A stretch of DNA of 27,867 bases from a virus, in IMG/VR virus record IMGVR_UViG_3300006793_000204, positions 1 to 27,867 of that record; one strand, written 5' to 3'. Under the pieces are notes generated by a model. That model was given only the letters and a program-made list of their open reading frames with translations. It searched no databases and was not told the origin of the DNA. Position numbers and translations under genes: made by a program. This document shows positions 1-6,149 of the stretch, one piece after another; within the stretch, counting starts at the first letter, position 1; each line of letters begins with the position of its first letter.

Positions 1-3
1 CAT
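1..3 (-). CDS. Start codon of the next leftward gene (runs off the edge)
   Basis: An ATG read on the minus strand lies at 3-1. An AAGGAG ribosome site at 15-10 is followed by a 6-base spacer. The site overlaps the TAA stop of the replication-like gene that ends at 14, so the two genes are tightly spaced members of one leftward operon. Nothing can be said about the product. Confidence 0.6.
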
Positions 4-13
4 TGTATTCTCC

Positions 14-802
14 TTAGTTCGCAAACTTAATTTGCAAATTTGCAAACTTCGTTTGTCCGTTTTTTGATTTAATCCGTAATGATTTTAGAGATAACAGATT
101 GGATGACCAAAAAGAGTCATTTGTAGCCCATCTGATAACATCACGAACTTCTTTTTCATTCCACCCATCTAACTTAATGAGGTCAAATAAAGTATTAACC
201 GAACCAACCGTTAGCCGTTGATCGTTATACCAATCCGCTTTAACGTGATTGGGGTATTGTTTATGCTTTGCCGTATAAAATTCCGTTACTATCTGTTTGA
301 GATATTCCATCTGCCCTTGTGTAATCTTTGTATTATAATTAATTGGAACCCTCTTATCAGAGTATATATATCTAATATTATTATTTATAATAATAGAATC
401 GGAAAAATCGGCATCGGCTTTTGTACCATTCTCCTCGGTGGCATTAGCCAAAATAGGCTCTACCCCTACCGATAAATCAGACACGGCTTTTTCTAAATTT
501 GGATTACCCCCACCCGAAAAACTGGTACTGGTTTTCAAAATAATATATCTCTTCTTAAACTTCTGGCTTTCGCTATCCTTTTCGATTATAATGTCGATGA
601 ACCCAAATTCACGTAATTTAGTCATACTTGCCGAGATCGTACTTTTGGTGCAATTCAAAACATTCGAGAAATAAATATTATTTTTAACACAAAGCCCTCT
701 ATCATCTAAGGTGGCAGTAATCTCGCAATAAACAAGTTTATCCCTCGGTGATAGATCGGGATGGTGTCTAATGGGCTTGTTAATATAACCTATATAACTC
801 AT
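14..802 (-). CDS. Winged-helix phage replication initiator-like protein
   Basis: 262 residues. The N-terminal ~90 residues look like a winged helix: a 'LSPRDKLVYCEI' helix, then 'NCTKSTISASMTKLREFGFI' as the recognition helix, and a beta wing near 'KFKKRYIIL'. The middle (about 95-145) is low complexity. The last ~90 residues have the helical pattern and terminal 'FWSSNLLSLKSLR' motif seen in phage replication organisers of the O/DnaD-like type, where the C-terminal part recruits helicase or loader. Its ATG overlaps the stop of the upstream gene (ATGA at 802-799) and no good ribosome site precedes it, so translation is probably coupled. The tail carries a KFAN repeat. Replication role is inferred from architecture; a transcriptional regulator is the alternative. 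Confidence 0.6.
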   Translation of the reverse strand: MSYIGYINKPIRHHPDLSPRDKLVYCEITATLDDRGLCVKNNIYFSNVLNCTKSTISASMTKLREFGFIDIIIEKDSESQKFKKRYIILKTSTSFSGGGNPNLEKAVSDLSVGVEPILANATEENGTKADADFSDSIIINNNIRYIYSDKRVPINYNTKITQGQMEYLKQIVTEFYTAKHKQYPNHVKADWYNDQRLTVGSVNTLFDLIKLDGWNEKEVRDVIRWATNDSFWSSNLLSLKSLRIKSKNGQTKFANLQIKFAN

Positions 803-966
803 AGATTAAACCATATTGCATATAATTGTTTTTTCTTCATATCGTTTGCCTTTGATTCACTAATATTAAATCTTTTGGTAGCCCATCTTACAAGTTCATA
901 TTTATACCTGTAAGGGCAAGAACGGAGGGTGGGAAAGGAGGTAACCACCCTGTTGCCCGTTCTCAT
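799..966 (-). CDS. Small basic protein with SAP-like helix pair (55 aa)
   Basis: 55 residues from the ATG at 966, which overlaps the TGA of the upstream gene (ATGA). The longer reading from 1002 would run 39 bases into that gene, so the coupled start is preferred. The C-terminal half reads 'YELVRWATKRFNISES' then 'DMKKKQLYAIWF', two helices with a MKKxQL turn like a SAP or Rho-N nucleic-acid-binding motif. The first 15 codons form a very stable RNA hairpin (listed separately). It lies directly before the replication-like gene and shares a coupled junction with it, so an accessory DNA-binding role is plausible but unproven. Confidence 0.55.
   Translation of the reverse strand: MRTGNRVVTSFPTLRSCPYRYKYELVRWATKRFNISESKANDMKKKQLYAIWFNL
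919..963 (-). promoter_or_regulatory. Strong intragenic RNA hairpin with anti-SD-like loop
   Basis: On the leftward transcript, AGAACGG and AGGGTGG (separated by a 5-base bulge GCAAC) pair perfectly with CCACCCT followed by CCGTTCT, giving 14 base pairs around a 12-base loop. The stem begins directly after the start codon of the 55-residue gene. The loop contains ACCTCCTT, the same sequence as the 3' end of 16S rRNA. It could block initiation at 966 and thereby affect the coupled replication-like gene. Pairing is seen in the sequence; the regulatory role is inferred. Confidence 0.5.
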
Positions 967-1163
967 AAAATCGGCTCTACAATCTCGATAAAATAGTCGC
1001 ATTCTTTCTTATCCAAAATCCGACACCGCTTTCCATATAAATCTGAATCTACCCATTGTTGCAAGTGGCTCCCTATCTGAATCCCCATACACATACCAGA
1101 ATTATAATTGGCACAATGTTTTTGGGGGTCGCTTTTATCTGGGAATTTCTTCTTCTTGCTCAT
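963..1163 (-). CDS. Small cysteine-containing phage protein, possible zinc binder
   Basis: 66 residues, with AGGAG ending 4 bases before the ATG at 1163. Four cysteines occur in the order 'HCANYNSGMCMG', 'KRCRIL' and 'KECDYFIEIVEPIL'. The spacing and the aromatic-rich 'CDYF...VEP' ending resemble small Cys-rich proteins found beside replication genes in other phages. Four cysteines could hold one zinc ion. It is the first of three coupled genes (963-1163, 799-966, 14-802) joined by ATGA overlaps. Function unknown; the resemblance is from memory. Confidence 0.65.
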   Translation of the reverse strand: MSKKKKFPDKSDPQKHCANYNSGMCMGIQIGSHLQQWVDSDLYGKRCRILDKKECDYFIEIVEPIL

Positions 1164-1249
1164 AATCTCCTCATTTTGGATACATCAAGTTACCACTATA
1201 AATATAACTATCCAATAGACGATGTGGCAGTTAAGCCTCTGTCATATTG

Positions 1250-1399
1250 TCATACATTAAGATCATCCTCTAATTCGGTAATATAATTCCAACACTCCTC
1301 GTTTTCCTTTGATAATTCTCTCAATCTCATATATGCGAGCATTATACCGCACCATAAACCGAATAGGAACCCCACAATACTAATCCAAAGGGTATTCAT
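1250..1399 (-). CDS. Single-helix membrane protein (49 aa)
   Basis: 49 residues from the ATG at 1399, which overlaps the TGA of the upstream gene (ATGA at 1399-1396). A GTG at 1444 in the same frame would add 15 residues but has no ribosome site. Residues ~3-23, 'LWISIVGFLFGLWCGIMLAYM', form one transmembrane helix. An acidic, probably helical tail 'RELSKENEECWNYITELEDDL' follows. Size and layout resemble small phage inner-membrane proteins such as spanin-like or exclusion proteins, but no specific family is recognised. Confidence 0.5.
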   Translation of the reverse strand: MNTLWISIVGFLFGLWCGIMLAYMRLRELSKENEECWNYITELEDDLNV

Positions 1400-1488
1400 T
1401 TTTTTCTCAAAAGTATTGTTATAATTATAAGTGTTATCATCCACATTGTATTTATAAGTACGAATGGGTTTAATATATAATCAATCAT
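1396..1488 (-). CDS. Tiny hydrophobic protein (30 aa)
   Basis: Reading from the ATG at 1488 gives 'MIDYILNPFVLINTMWMITL' followed by a short hydrophobic run and a basic RKK end. Its start overlaps the stop of the upstream zinc-ribbon-like gene by one base (TAATG) and its stop overlaps the next start (ATGA). The upstream GAGGTGGAG can serve as ribosome site. It could be a one-helix membrane peptide. Because it is so short it may instead only carry ribosomes from one gene to the next. The exact fit at both junctions is the main evidence. Confidence 0.4.
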   Translation of the reverse strand: MIDYILNPFVLINTMWMITLIIITILLRKK

Positions 1489-1646
1489 TACTCCACCTCA
1501 CTTTCTATTTTATTAAAACAATCTTGGCAATATGGGTCTCCGTAGTTATCCCATTTTGTGTTATTATATGGAGAATCATCGTCAGTATGCTTATCGCATT
1601 CTGAACAAACACTTATATCACAAGGCAATTCTTTAACTTCTTCCAT
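1488..1646 (-). CDS. Zinc-ribbon-like small protein (52 aa)
   Basis: 52 residues, starting at the ATG at 1646, which overlaps the previous stop by one base (TGATG). It contains 'CSECDKH' and 'YCQDCF', two CxxC knuckles about 22 residues apart, as in a zinc ribbon; a further lone Cys precedes them. The protein is acidic and ends in ESEVE, the same ending as the upstream 40-residue protein, because the DNA AGAAAGTGAGGTGGAGT is repeated at both gene ends. Such small zinc-ribbon proteins in phage early operons often bind host proteins or nucleic acid; its target here is unknown. Confidence 0.6.
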   Translation of the reverse strand: MEEVKELPCDISVCSECDKHTDDDSPYNNTKWDNYGDPYCQDCFNKIESEVE

Positions 1647-1768
1647 CACTCCACCTCACTTTCTTTTATCTGTTTATGCCATTTGTATAATATGTATATG
1701 TTGCAGAATATTGACCACGTTGCCAATCCCAACAACCCTAAAAGCAGACCTACATTTAACGTTATCAT
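1646..1768 (-). CDS. Single-helix membrane protein (40 aa)
   Basis: 40 residues from the ATG at 1768, overlapping the stop of the upstream gene (ATGA). Residues ~3-28 ('LNVGLLLGLLGLATWSIFCN' and onward) are a continuous hydrophobic helix, followed by a charged end 'KWHKQIKESEVE'. Its TGA overlaps the next ATG by one base. Topology is probably N-out with a short cytoplasmic tail. This is one of three tiny membrane proteins in the same 500 bp. No family recognised. Confidence 0.5.
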   Translation of the reverse strand: MITLNVGLLLGLLGLATWSIFCNIYILYKWHKQIKESEVE

Positions 1769-2121
1769 TTTTGTTCCTTTTCTTTTGGTTTAATTTCAAA
1801 ACAATCAGCAAAAATTCCCCAAATATCATCACAATGAGCATGGTCGTTATAAGCTTTAGCAACCCTACTTAATTCATCGTATATCTCATCATCATTCATA
1901 TGGGAAATTTCTTCTTTGAATAGGTGCTTTACATCACCAATACACCATTCACTTCCAAATGTTATTGTATCTTTCGTCTCAGTAATGAGTTGACCAACCT
2001 CAAAAGCGAAATCCAAATCACCGTTAATCTCACCTTCTTCTAACACTCTAAGAATGTCGTTTTTTTGTTTATCATTCTCGACAATTATGGTTATTATTGG
2101 ATATGGTGCTTTTTTATTCAT
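1765..2121 (-). CDS. Hypothetical acidic phage protein (118 aa)
   Basis: 118 residues starting 'MNKKAPYPIITIIVENDKQK'. The start at 2121 is chosen because AAGGAG lies 7 bases upstream and the ATG overlaps the previous stop by one base (TAATG). A 23-residue in-frame extension lies inside the upstream gene. Predicted beta-alpha N-terminus, then a helical acidic C-terminus with two Cys and two His around 'NDHAHCDDIWGIFADCF'. The spacing HxHC...C could hold a metal but this is weak. Not recognised; soluble and cytoplasmic by composition. Confidence 0.65.
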   Translation of the reverse strand: MNKKAPYPIITIIVENDKQKNDILRVLEEGEINGDLDFAFEVGQLITETKDTITFGSEWCIGDVKHLFKEEISHMNDDEIYDELSRVAKAYNDHAHCDDIWGIFADCFEIKPKEKEQK

Positions 2122-2453
2122 TATTTTTTCTCCTTTTTTTCTTCTTCTCTTCTTACATAGAATTCGTTGAATGCAATGCCACGTAGACATTCGTAGATAT
2201 TCCCCGCGATTATATTAATTGCATTGTTCGAACCGTCGAACGCTAAAGCCTCTGGAACGCAGATAGCCAAGTCTATATCGTCTTGTGCATATTCCAATAG
2301 TTCCCAATTATAAATTGGAACGTATGAGTCTACGAGTTCATCAATTAGGTCTTCGGGGTACTTGTGTTCGCTGATTTCACCCCACCGTTCTACGAGTTCA
2401 TCAATGAGTTGACTTTTTAGTTCGCTCATTACGTAGTGTTTTTCTTTTGTCAT
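2121..2453 (-). CDS. Hypothetical acidic protein (110 aa)
   Basis: 110 residues, ATG at 2453 with GGAG 9 bases upstream. Mostly helical and strongly acidic until a lysine/glutamate-rich tail 'RREEEKKEKK'. The segment 'KYPEDLIDELVDSYVPIYNW' repeats the 'LIDELV' word seen near residue 16, suggesting paired amphipathic helices. Small acidic helical proteins of phage early regions are often DNA mimics or host-factor binders, but there is no direct evidence for that here. Its TAA overlaps the next start by one base. Confidence 0.65.
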   Translation of the reverse strand: MTKEKHYVMSELKSQLIDELVERWGEISEHKYPEDLIDELVDSYVPIYNWELLEYAQDDIDLAICVPEALAFDGSNNAINIIAGNIYECLRGIAFNEFYVRREEEKKEKK

Positions 2454-2454
2454 T

Positions 2455-2631
2455 TTATTGTCTCCGTTTTTTGTGTTCGTTGTTTATGTCGATACTTTCT
2501 AACCGACGAATGAAATTGAGTAGTTTTTTGTGTTCTTTGGGTTTGAAAAACATTTCAACACGAAAAATGAAATTGAGCAGTCTGTCATTTTCTGTGAAAT
2601 ATTGATGTATTTTCTTTTTATTTACAGTCAT
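2455..2631 (-). CDS. Small basic protein with internal repeat (58 aa)
   Basis: 58 residues from the ATG at 2631, preceded by AGAGGAAC about 4-5 bases upstream. It overlaps the end of the upstream gene by 14 bases and stops one base before the next ATG. It contains two related stretches, 'RLLNFIFRVEMFFKP' and 'KLLNFIRRLESIDIN', joined by KEHKK, and the word 'EHKK' occurs twice. In the DNA this is a partial direct repeat around 2505-2520 and 2563-2578 (TGAAATTGAGYAG on the plus strand). Two copies of a basic amphipathic helix suggest nucleic-acid or membrane contact; function unknown. Confidence 0.55.
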   Translation of the reverse strand: MTVNKKKIHQYFTENDRLLNFIFRVEMFFKPKEHKKLLNFIRRLESIDINNEHKKRRQ

Positions 2632-2893
2632 TTTCTGTTCCTCTTTTATTTAAGTTATCGTTAAGTTGTACGTATTGTCTCGAATCAAAGTCTATCAAGG
2701 TTTTATAGTCGAGTTCCCACCAATTAATAGCGTTAGCTTTAAGGATATTCTCCGAGACTCTTAGGTCGACCCAAAAAACTTTATCCCAAATAGCATAAAG
2801 CATGAAGTTTCTTTTGAATCCCCAAAAAGATAAGACAAGATATTTGTCTTGTTTTATCCAAATGAAATACTTGTTGTGTTTTACTTTTGACAT
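2618..2893 (-). CDS. Hypothetical protein rich in aromatics (91 aa)
   Basis: 91 residues with AAGGA 5 to 6 bases before the ATG at 2893. The N-terminal half alternates charged and aromatic residues ('KYFIWIKQDKYLVLSFWGFK'), as in a small beta sheet with exposed basic face; the C-terminal half is more acidic. Eight tryptophans or more in 91 residues is unusual. No membrane helix is evident. It is followed by an overlapping start of the 58-residue gene. Not recognised. Confidence 0.6.
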   Translation of the reverse strand: MSKVKHNKYFIWIKQDKYLVLSFWGFKRNFMLYAIWDKVFWVDLRVSENILKANAINWWELDYKTLIDFDSRQYVQLNDNLNKRGTENDCK

Positions 2894-2909
2894 AATAATC
2901 CTTTATTGT

Positions 2910-3104
2910 TTATTGTTGGTTGTTTTGTCGAAATTTCACCATTTTATCGTCCATAAACTTGGCTCGGTATTCAAGTTCGTGCATGGTCTCCAATAAATGG
3001 TGTCTAAAGTCTTCCCACCCTCGAACATAGTAGTACATGGGTTTAACTTTTTTAATGAAGTTCTTTAATTCTTTTATTCGTAATAATAAGTCTTGGTCGT
3101 TCAT
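2910..3104 (-). CDS. Hypothetical helical protein (64 aa)
   Basis: 64 residues from the ATG at 3104, chosen because GGAG lies 7 bases upstream; a TTG at 3116 would place that ribosome site inside the gene. The sequence begins 'MNDQDLLLRIKELKNFIKKV' and is predicted almost entirely helical and basic, with 'YYYVRGWEDFRHHLLETMHE' in the middle. A small helical bundle or dimeric nucleic-acid binder is possible. Not recognised. Confidence 0.55.
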   Translation of the reverse strand: MNDQDLLLRIKELKNFIKKVKPMYYYVRGWEDFRHHLLETMHELEYRAKFMDDKMVKFRQNNQQ

Positions 3105-3134
3105 TATATACTCCAATCATAATGTTTGTGTTTT

Positions 3135-3404
3135 TTAATGACCATAATTGTATCCGAAGTAATACTCTTTCCCATCGACAAGAAAGGGAACGAGTATGTA
3201 ATCCGCACTTCCGCAACACCCTATGCGCTTGTGCTTTTCGTAACGAGTTTGGCTATCTGGATTCCCTTTTTCAGCGATTCGCACGTTGTCAGCAAATTCG
3301 ATATATTCAACCACACCCAATACATATTCCAATACACCGTTAGGTATTCCCCTATGCCTTTCGCCGTTTGGAATTATATCTATGGCTTTAGTTTTAGCAC
3401 CCAT
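3135..3404 (-). CDS. Hypothetical protein with CC motif (89 aa)
   Basis: 89 residues starting 'MGAKTKAIDIIPNGERHRGI' at 3404. This ATG is preferred over the one at 3413 because the AAGGA ribosome site is 8 bases upstream of it but abuts the earlier one. The protein ends in 'DGKEYYFGYNYGH' and includes 'RIGCCGSADYILVPF', so it is likely beta-rich, with vicinal cysteines. It follows the VWA-like gene with a 2-base gap, so it may belong to the same AAA+/VWA module. Function unknown. Confidence 0.6.
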   Translation of the reverse strand: MGAKTKAIDIIPNGERHRGIPNGVLEYVLGVVEYIEFADNVRIAEKGNPDSQTRYEKHKRIGCCGSADYILVPFLVDGKEYYFGYNYGH

Positions 3405-3406
3405 TT

Positions 3407-4318
3407 TTAGCATCCTTCCATAATTTGAGTCACAAAGTTCTGTGCATATTCACTCATTGAACCGCCACCCCATGAGTTTTCAACAATATAATCTATGCCC
3501 ATGAATTCCATCATCTCTTCTGAAGTAGCCATTGAATTGCCAAACCCCATAGCGTTTGTATGTCCATAGAATCCTCTTCTGAAAAGAGCGAAAATTGAAT
3601 CTCGAAAGATTCCCTGTGCATATATGAGTCCGATACGCCGTTGGTCAAGTGGCTCTTCGAAATCTTTTAACGTGAAATTGACCGATGTTTCGTGCGTACT
3701 TAAACCCCTTAATTCATTCCATCCCGAGGAGCAATACATAATCCGCGTTGCTACTCCCCTCGTTGTTAGCACGTCACTTAGCACTATAGCCATTGCAGTA
3801 AGTTGCGCGAATTCCTTTTCGCCATTCCTGTGAGACATGGATGCATTAAGACCTAATGTTATTGCCTTCTGCTGAACACCTCTTTCGGTTTTTATCCAAT
3901 ATTCTGGTACTCCCGACATTACTCTATCAATGTCTAATTCATCACCATCGTCTCTGTACCGCCTTTTTCTTTTCATGGATTTACCACGACCACTAAACAA
4001 TTCTGGGCTTTCGAATTCAATCTCTGTGCGTAATTCTCGAACCAAATCAACAATCTTATTCGATACATCTCCCCGCGTTGCGACTTCGTGAGTCTTGGCG
4101 CGAGTTCGATAAGAGCCATATGTCCATAAAGGTTCGTCACCACCATACACATATTTATTTTCCTTCACATATTTCATAAACTCGCGGTTATTCTTGTACT
4201 CTTTCATGAAGAGCCGTCTAACTATTTTCTTGCCATCCTTAACTTCATAGTATTGATAGTCTCGCCCCTTGCCTTTAGGGTCTCGAATAAACTCTATTTT
4301 ATCTTTATTTATTAGCAT
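3407..4318 (-). CDS. VWA/CobT-like partner of the AAA+ ATPase (DUF7192-type)
   Basis: 303 residues. The N-terminal 100 residues are charged and helical. Residues ~112-132 carry 'GKSMKRKRRYRDDGDELDID', a basic-acidic stretch that precedes the VWA fold in phage proteins of this kind. Residues 152-195 read beta strand, 'LGLNASMS', then a long helix and another strand, which matches the start of a von Willebrand A domain. The metal-site motif DxSxS appears as NASMS (158-162), so metal binding may be altered. It starts 2 bases after the stop of the MoxR/CobS-like ATPase. MoxR-type ATPases typically act with VWA proteins to remodel a target; that pairing is the main support. The DUF7192 label is from memory. 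Confidence 0.6.
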   Translation of the reverse strand: MLINKDKIEFIRDPKGKGRDYQYYEVKDGKKIVRRLFMKEYKNNREFMKYVKENKYVYGGDEPLWTYGSYRTRAKTHEVATRGDVSNKIVDLVRELRTEIEFESPELFSGRGKSMKRKRRYRDDGDELDIDRVMSGVPEYWIKTERGVQQKAITLGLNASMSHRNGEKEFAQLTAMAIVLSDVLTTRGVATRIMYCSSGWNELRGLSTHETSVNFTLKDFEEPLDQRRIGLIYAQGIFRDSIFALFRRGFYGHTNAMGFGNSMATSEEMMEFMGIDYIVENSWGGGSMSEYAQNFVTQIMEGC

Positions 4319-4320
4319 GT

Positions 4321-5577
4321 TTACACCTGTGGGTTTGTTGCGGTCTGAACATCTTTTTTAATCTCAATTAGCAAAGCCTTATCTTTTTCATTTTCTTCCC
4401 ACGATACCGTTACATCGTCTAACACTTGGCTTGCCGTATCTCCATCGAGGATAGCTTTTCTCCCCTCAGAGAAGACCCTTGTAGAAACCACTCTTCTTAT
4501 GTTTGCCTTTACTACATTCTTTCTGAGATGGATAAGTGCCTTATTCAATGCGCTTAGATTAATGCTAACAGAGGACTTACTACCGTCATGAGTATCGAAC
4601 CTCATGTTGGTTTTCCTCTTCATCTTGCCTGTGAGTAGATACTCTTCAAGTCTTGGGTCATAGTCGACATATACGGTGCTAAGTGCAAATCTGTCGAGAG
4701 TTGCTATATCTAATTGATTCCGTCCTGTATACTCCCACGAGCCACTTGTACCATATGTGTTACAGCATGCCAAGAAGTAACAATCCTCATGCCTATCAAG
4801 TGACGGTTGCTCTCGGTTATTGGGTACGCTTAGCACCCCATTCGCGAGGAATGAATTCCATACCACAAGCATGTTTGAGTCACTTGCATCAAATTCATCT
4901 GCTAAGTACAATCCACCGTTTTTTGCAATGTCTATAAATTGAGTACCGATATAACTCCCATCCATAGTCATTCTTCCAAGCACCTGTGCTTCTGACATTC
5001 CTGCACTACATGATATATGCCCAAAGTCCTTGTCGATAACTTGAGCAACTTGTTGTGCTAAGGTTGTTTTTCCTGTTCCTGCGGGGCCAACAAGCATAAC
5101 ATTCTTGTGCCTTCGCGCTTTCCTCACTATCCTATCGAGTAGTGGGTGACTGATAGTTCCTTTTGGTAATTTATCCTCGGGAATTGGCGAACCGTCGGGA
5201 AGTGAGTCGGCATCTCCATCTCCATTTAGCCCATCCTGTAATGCATTTAGGAATGCAATGGCATCCGCTAATTTTTCATCTGGCTTAGCATCATCTGGCT
5301 TAGCATCAGGTTTAGCATCAGGCTTAGCATCTGGCTTAGCATCATCAGATTTAGAGGGGTTTGTCGACGGTACGTGTTCCGATGGTGTTGAGACTTTAGC
5401 ACCGATTTCACCATTTTTGAGGGTTTCGATTAGCTTATCCTTCCTCATGTGGGCGATTTCGGACGTAGTAGAGGATAATTTTCCGTCTTTAATTGCAGAA
5501 TAGCCAAGTTTCCTCAAGTTTCTGACTGTCATGCCTTCGAGGATAGATGCGTGAGGGTGATATGTGCTTGTTTTCAT
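4321..5577 (-). CDS. MoxR/CobS-type AAA+ ATPase
   Basis: 418 residues, ATG at 5577 with GAGGAGG about 8 bases upstream and an ATGA overlap with the preceding gene. Residues ~10-58 resemble a SAP/Rho-N-type helical domain ('MTVRNLRKLGYSAI...MRKDKLIETL'). A linker at ~78-102 is made of DAKP repeats. The AAA+ core has Walker A 'GPAGTGKTT' (164-172), Walker B 'LYLADEFD' (223-230), sensor-1 Asn in 'CCNTYGTSG' (~273) and an Arg in 'ATLDRFA' (~296). The arrangement fits MoxR/CobS ATPases, which remodel protein complexes together with VWA partners; CobS-like genes are common in phages. The physiological target is unknown, and cobalt chelation is not implied. Confidence 0.85.
   Translation of the reverse strand: MKTSTYHPHASILEGMTVRNLRKLGYSAIKDGKLSSTTSEIAHMRKDKLIETLKNGEIGAKVSTPSEHVPSTNPSKSDDAKPDAKPDAKPDAKPDDAKPDEKLADAIAFLNALQDGLNGDGDADSLPDGSPIPEDKLPKGTISHPLLDRIVRKARRHKNVMLVGPAGTGKTTLAQQVAQVIDKDFGHISCSAGMSEAQVLGRMTMDGSYIGTQFIDIAKNGGLYLADEFDASDSNMLVVWNSFLANGVLSVPNNREQPSLDRHEDCYFLACCNTYGTSGSWEYTGRNQLDIATLDRFALSTVYVDYDPRLEEYLLTGKMKRKTNMRFDTHDGSKSSVSINLSALNKALIHLRKNVVKANIRRVVSTRVFSEGRKAILDGDTASQVLDDVTVSWEENEKDKALLIEIKKDVQTATNPQV
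5281..5343 (-). repeat. Five 12-bp repeats (GATGCTAAGCCW) inside the ATPase gene
   Basis: On the plus strand, copies of WGGYTTAGCATC start at 5281, 5296, 5308, 5320 and 5332; three extra bases separate the first two. They encode the DAKP linker of the ATPase. Two copies are identical apart from one base to the next, suggesting slippage expansion. The core TTAGCATC is also found in the control region upstream of the leftward promoter. Confidence 0.85.
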
Positions 5578-5732
5578 TGGGTTTTCCTCCTCTGTTTATG
5601 AGTTTTGGGTGATTTACTGACGGTAATCAAAATTCCACTATTGGTTTGGTATCGTAAATTCCTATTGCCGTCACTAATAAGCTTAGCATCTGCCATGCAT
5701 CTGCTTATAATCTGGGTTCGTTGTGTAGTCAT
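5574..5732 (-). CDS. Small basic hypothetical protein (52 aa)
   Basis: 52 residues from the ATG at 5732, with AAGGAG about 9 bases upstream. The sequence runs 'MTTQRTQIISRCMADAKLIS', continues with a likely beta hairpin 'RYQTNSGILITVSKS', and ends in a basic tail 'KTHKQRRKTQ'. The TGA overlaps the ATPase start (ATGA), so it is probably coupled to ATPase translation; the GAGGAGG near its end is the ATPase ribosome site. Charge suggests nucleic-acid binding. Not recognised. Confidence 0.6.
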   Translation of the reverse strand: MTTQRTQIISRCMADAKLISDGNRNLRYQTNSGILITVSKSPKTHKQRRKTQ

Positions 5733-5771
5733 GGGTTTTATCTCCTTGTTCGCGTTTTAGGTGTAAACTTA

Positions 5772-6137
5772 TCAATTCGCTGAGGCTGAATACGTATCGT
5801 CATTCATGTCGAAAGTCACCGAGTCACTACCGAAGTGGATTGGGTCGGGATTTAAGAACGTGGGTGCATCTACGTACCATTCGCCCTTCGTCTGGTATAC
5901 GTGAAATCCGAGACCGTATGCCTCTGCGACCTCATTCATCCGCCTTTTTGTCGTCGGGGTGAACCATCCGCCTGTGCTGAGGGTAATGCTATTATCTCGT
6001 CGGTTAATAGCTACGATGTCGGTTACGTGTAGCACCACGACGGTCTTTCCTTCGCTTGTGTCTACGTGGGTGTTACCCTTGCGTTCGATGTCCTCGGGGG
6101 TTAGCGTGTTTGTTGTTGGTTTGCGTTCGATGTTCAT
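5772..6137 (-). CDS. Conserved phage protein, first gene of leftward operon (121 aa)
   Basis: 121 residues starting 'MNIERKPTTNTLTPEDIERK' at 6137, with AAGGAG 6 bases upstream. An in-frame extension to 6221 is rejected because it would consume the leader and hairpin. The core 'DNSITLSTGGWFTPTTKRRM' followed by 'YGLGFHVYQTKGEWYV' is a pattern I recall in many short uncharacterised proteins of unrelated phages, probably a small beta-alpha fold. As the promoter-proximal gene it is likely expressed early and strongly. Local base composition is visibly richer in G+C than the genes around it, which hints at a separate origin. Function unknown. Confidence 0.7.
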   Translation of the reverse strand: MNIERKPTTNTLTPEDIERKGNTHVDTSEGKTVVVLHVTDIVAINRRDNSITLSTGGWFTPTTKRRMNEVAEAYGLGFHVYQTKGEWYVDAPTFLNPDPIHFGSDSVTFDMNDDTYSASAN

Positions 6138-6149
6138 GTCAATCTCCTT

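Noticed and set aside
30-46. GCAAA repeats and ATTTGCAAAT palindrome at the left edge
   Set aside because: They coincide with a short KFAN repeat at the C-terminus of the replication-like protein; too short to claim an operator without the neighbouring sequence.
1674-1862. Minus-strand hydrophobic frame of 62 codons
   Set aside because: Most of it overlaps the better supported 118-residue gene in another frame; the coupled 40-residue gene at 1646-1768 fits the junctions and ribosome-site pattern better.
3126-3410. Plus-strand frames opposite the 89-residue gene
   Set aside because: Low-complexity shadow translations; the minus-strand gene has an AAGGA site and fits operon spacing.
5281-5343. 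CRISPR-like array
   Set aside because: The 12-bp units abut without spacers and encode a DAKP linker in frame, so this is a coding tandem repeat.
4321-5577. Cobaltochelatase function for the CobS-like ATPase
   Set aside because: The ATPase core is shared by all MoxR/CobS types; the VWA partner is divergent and no cobalamin gene is nearby.
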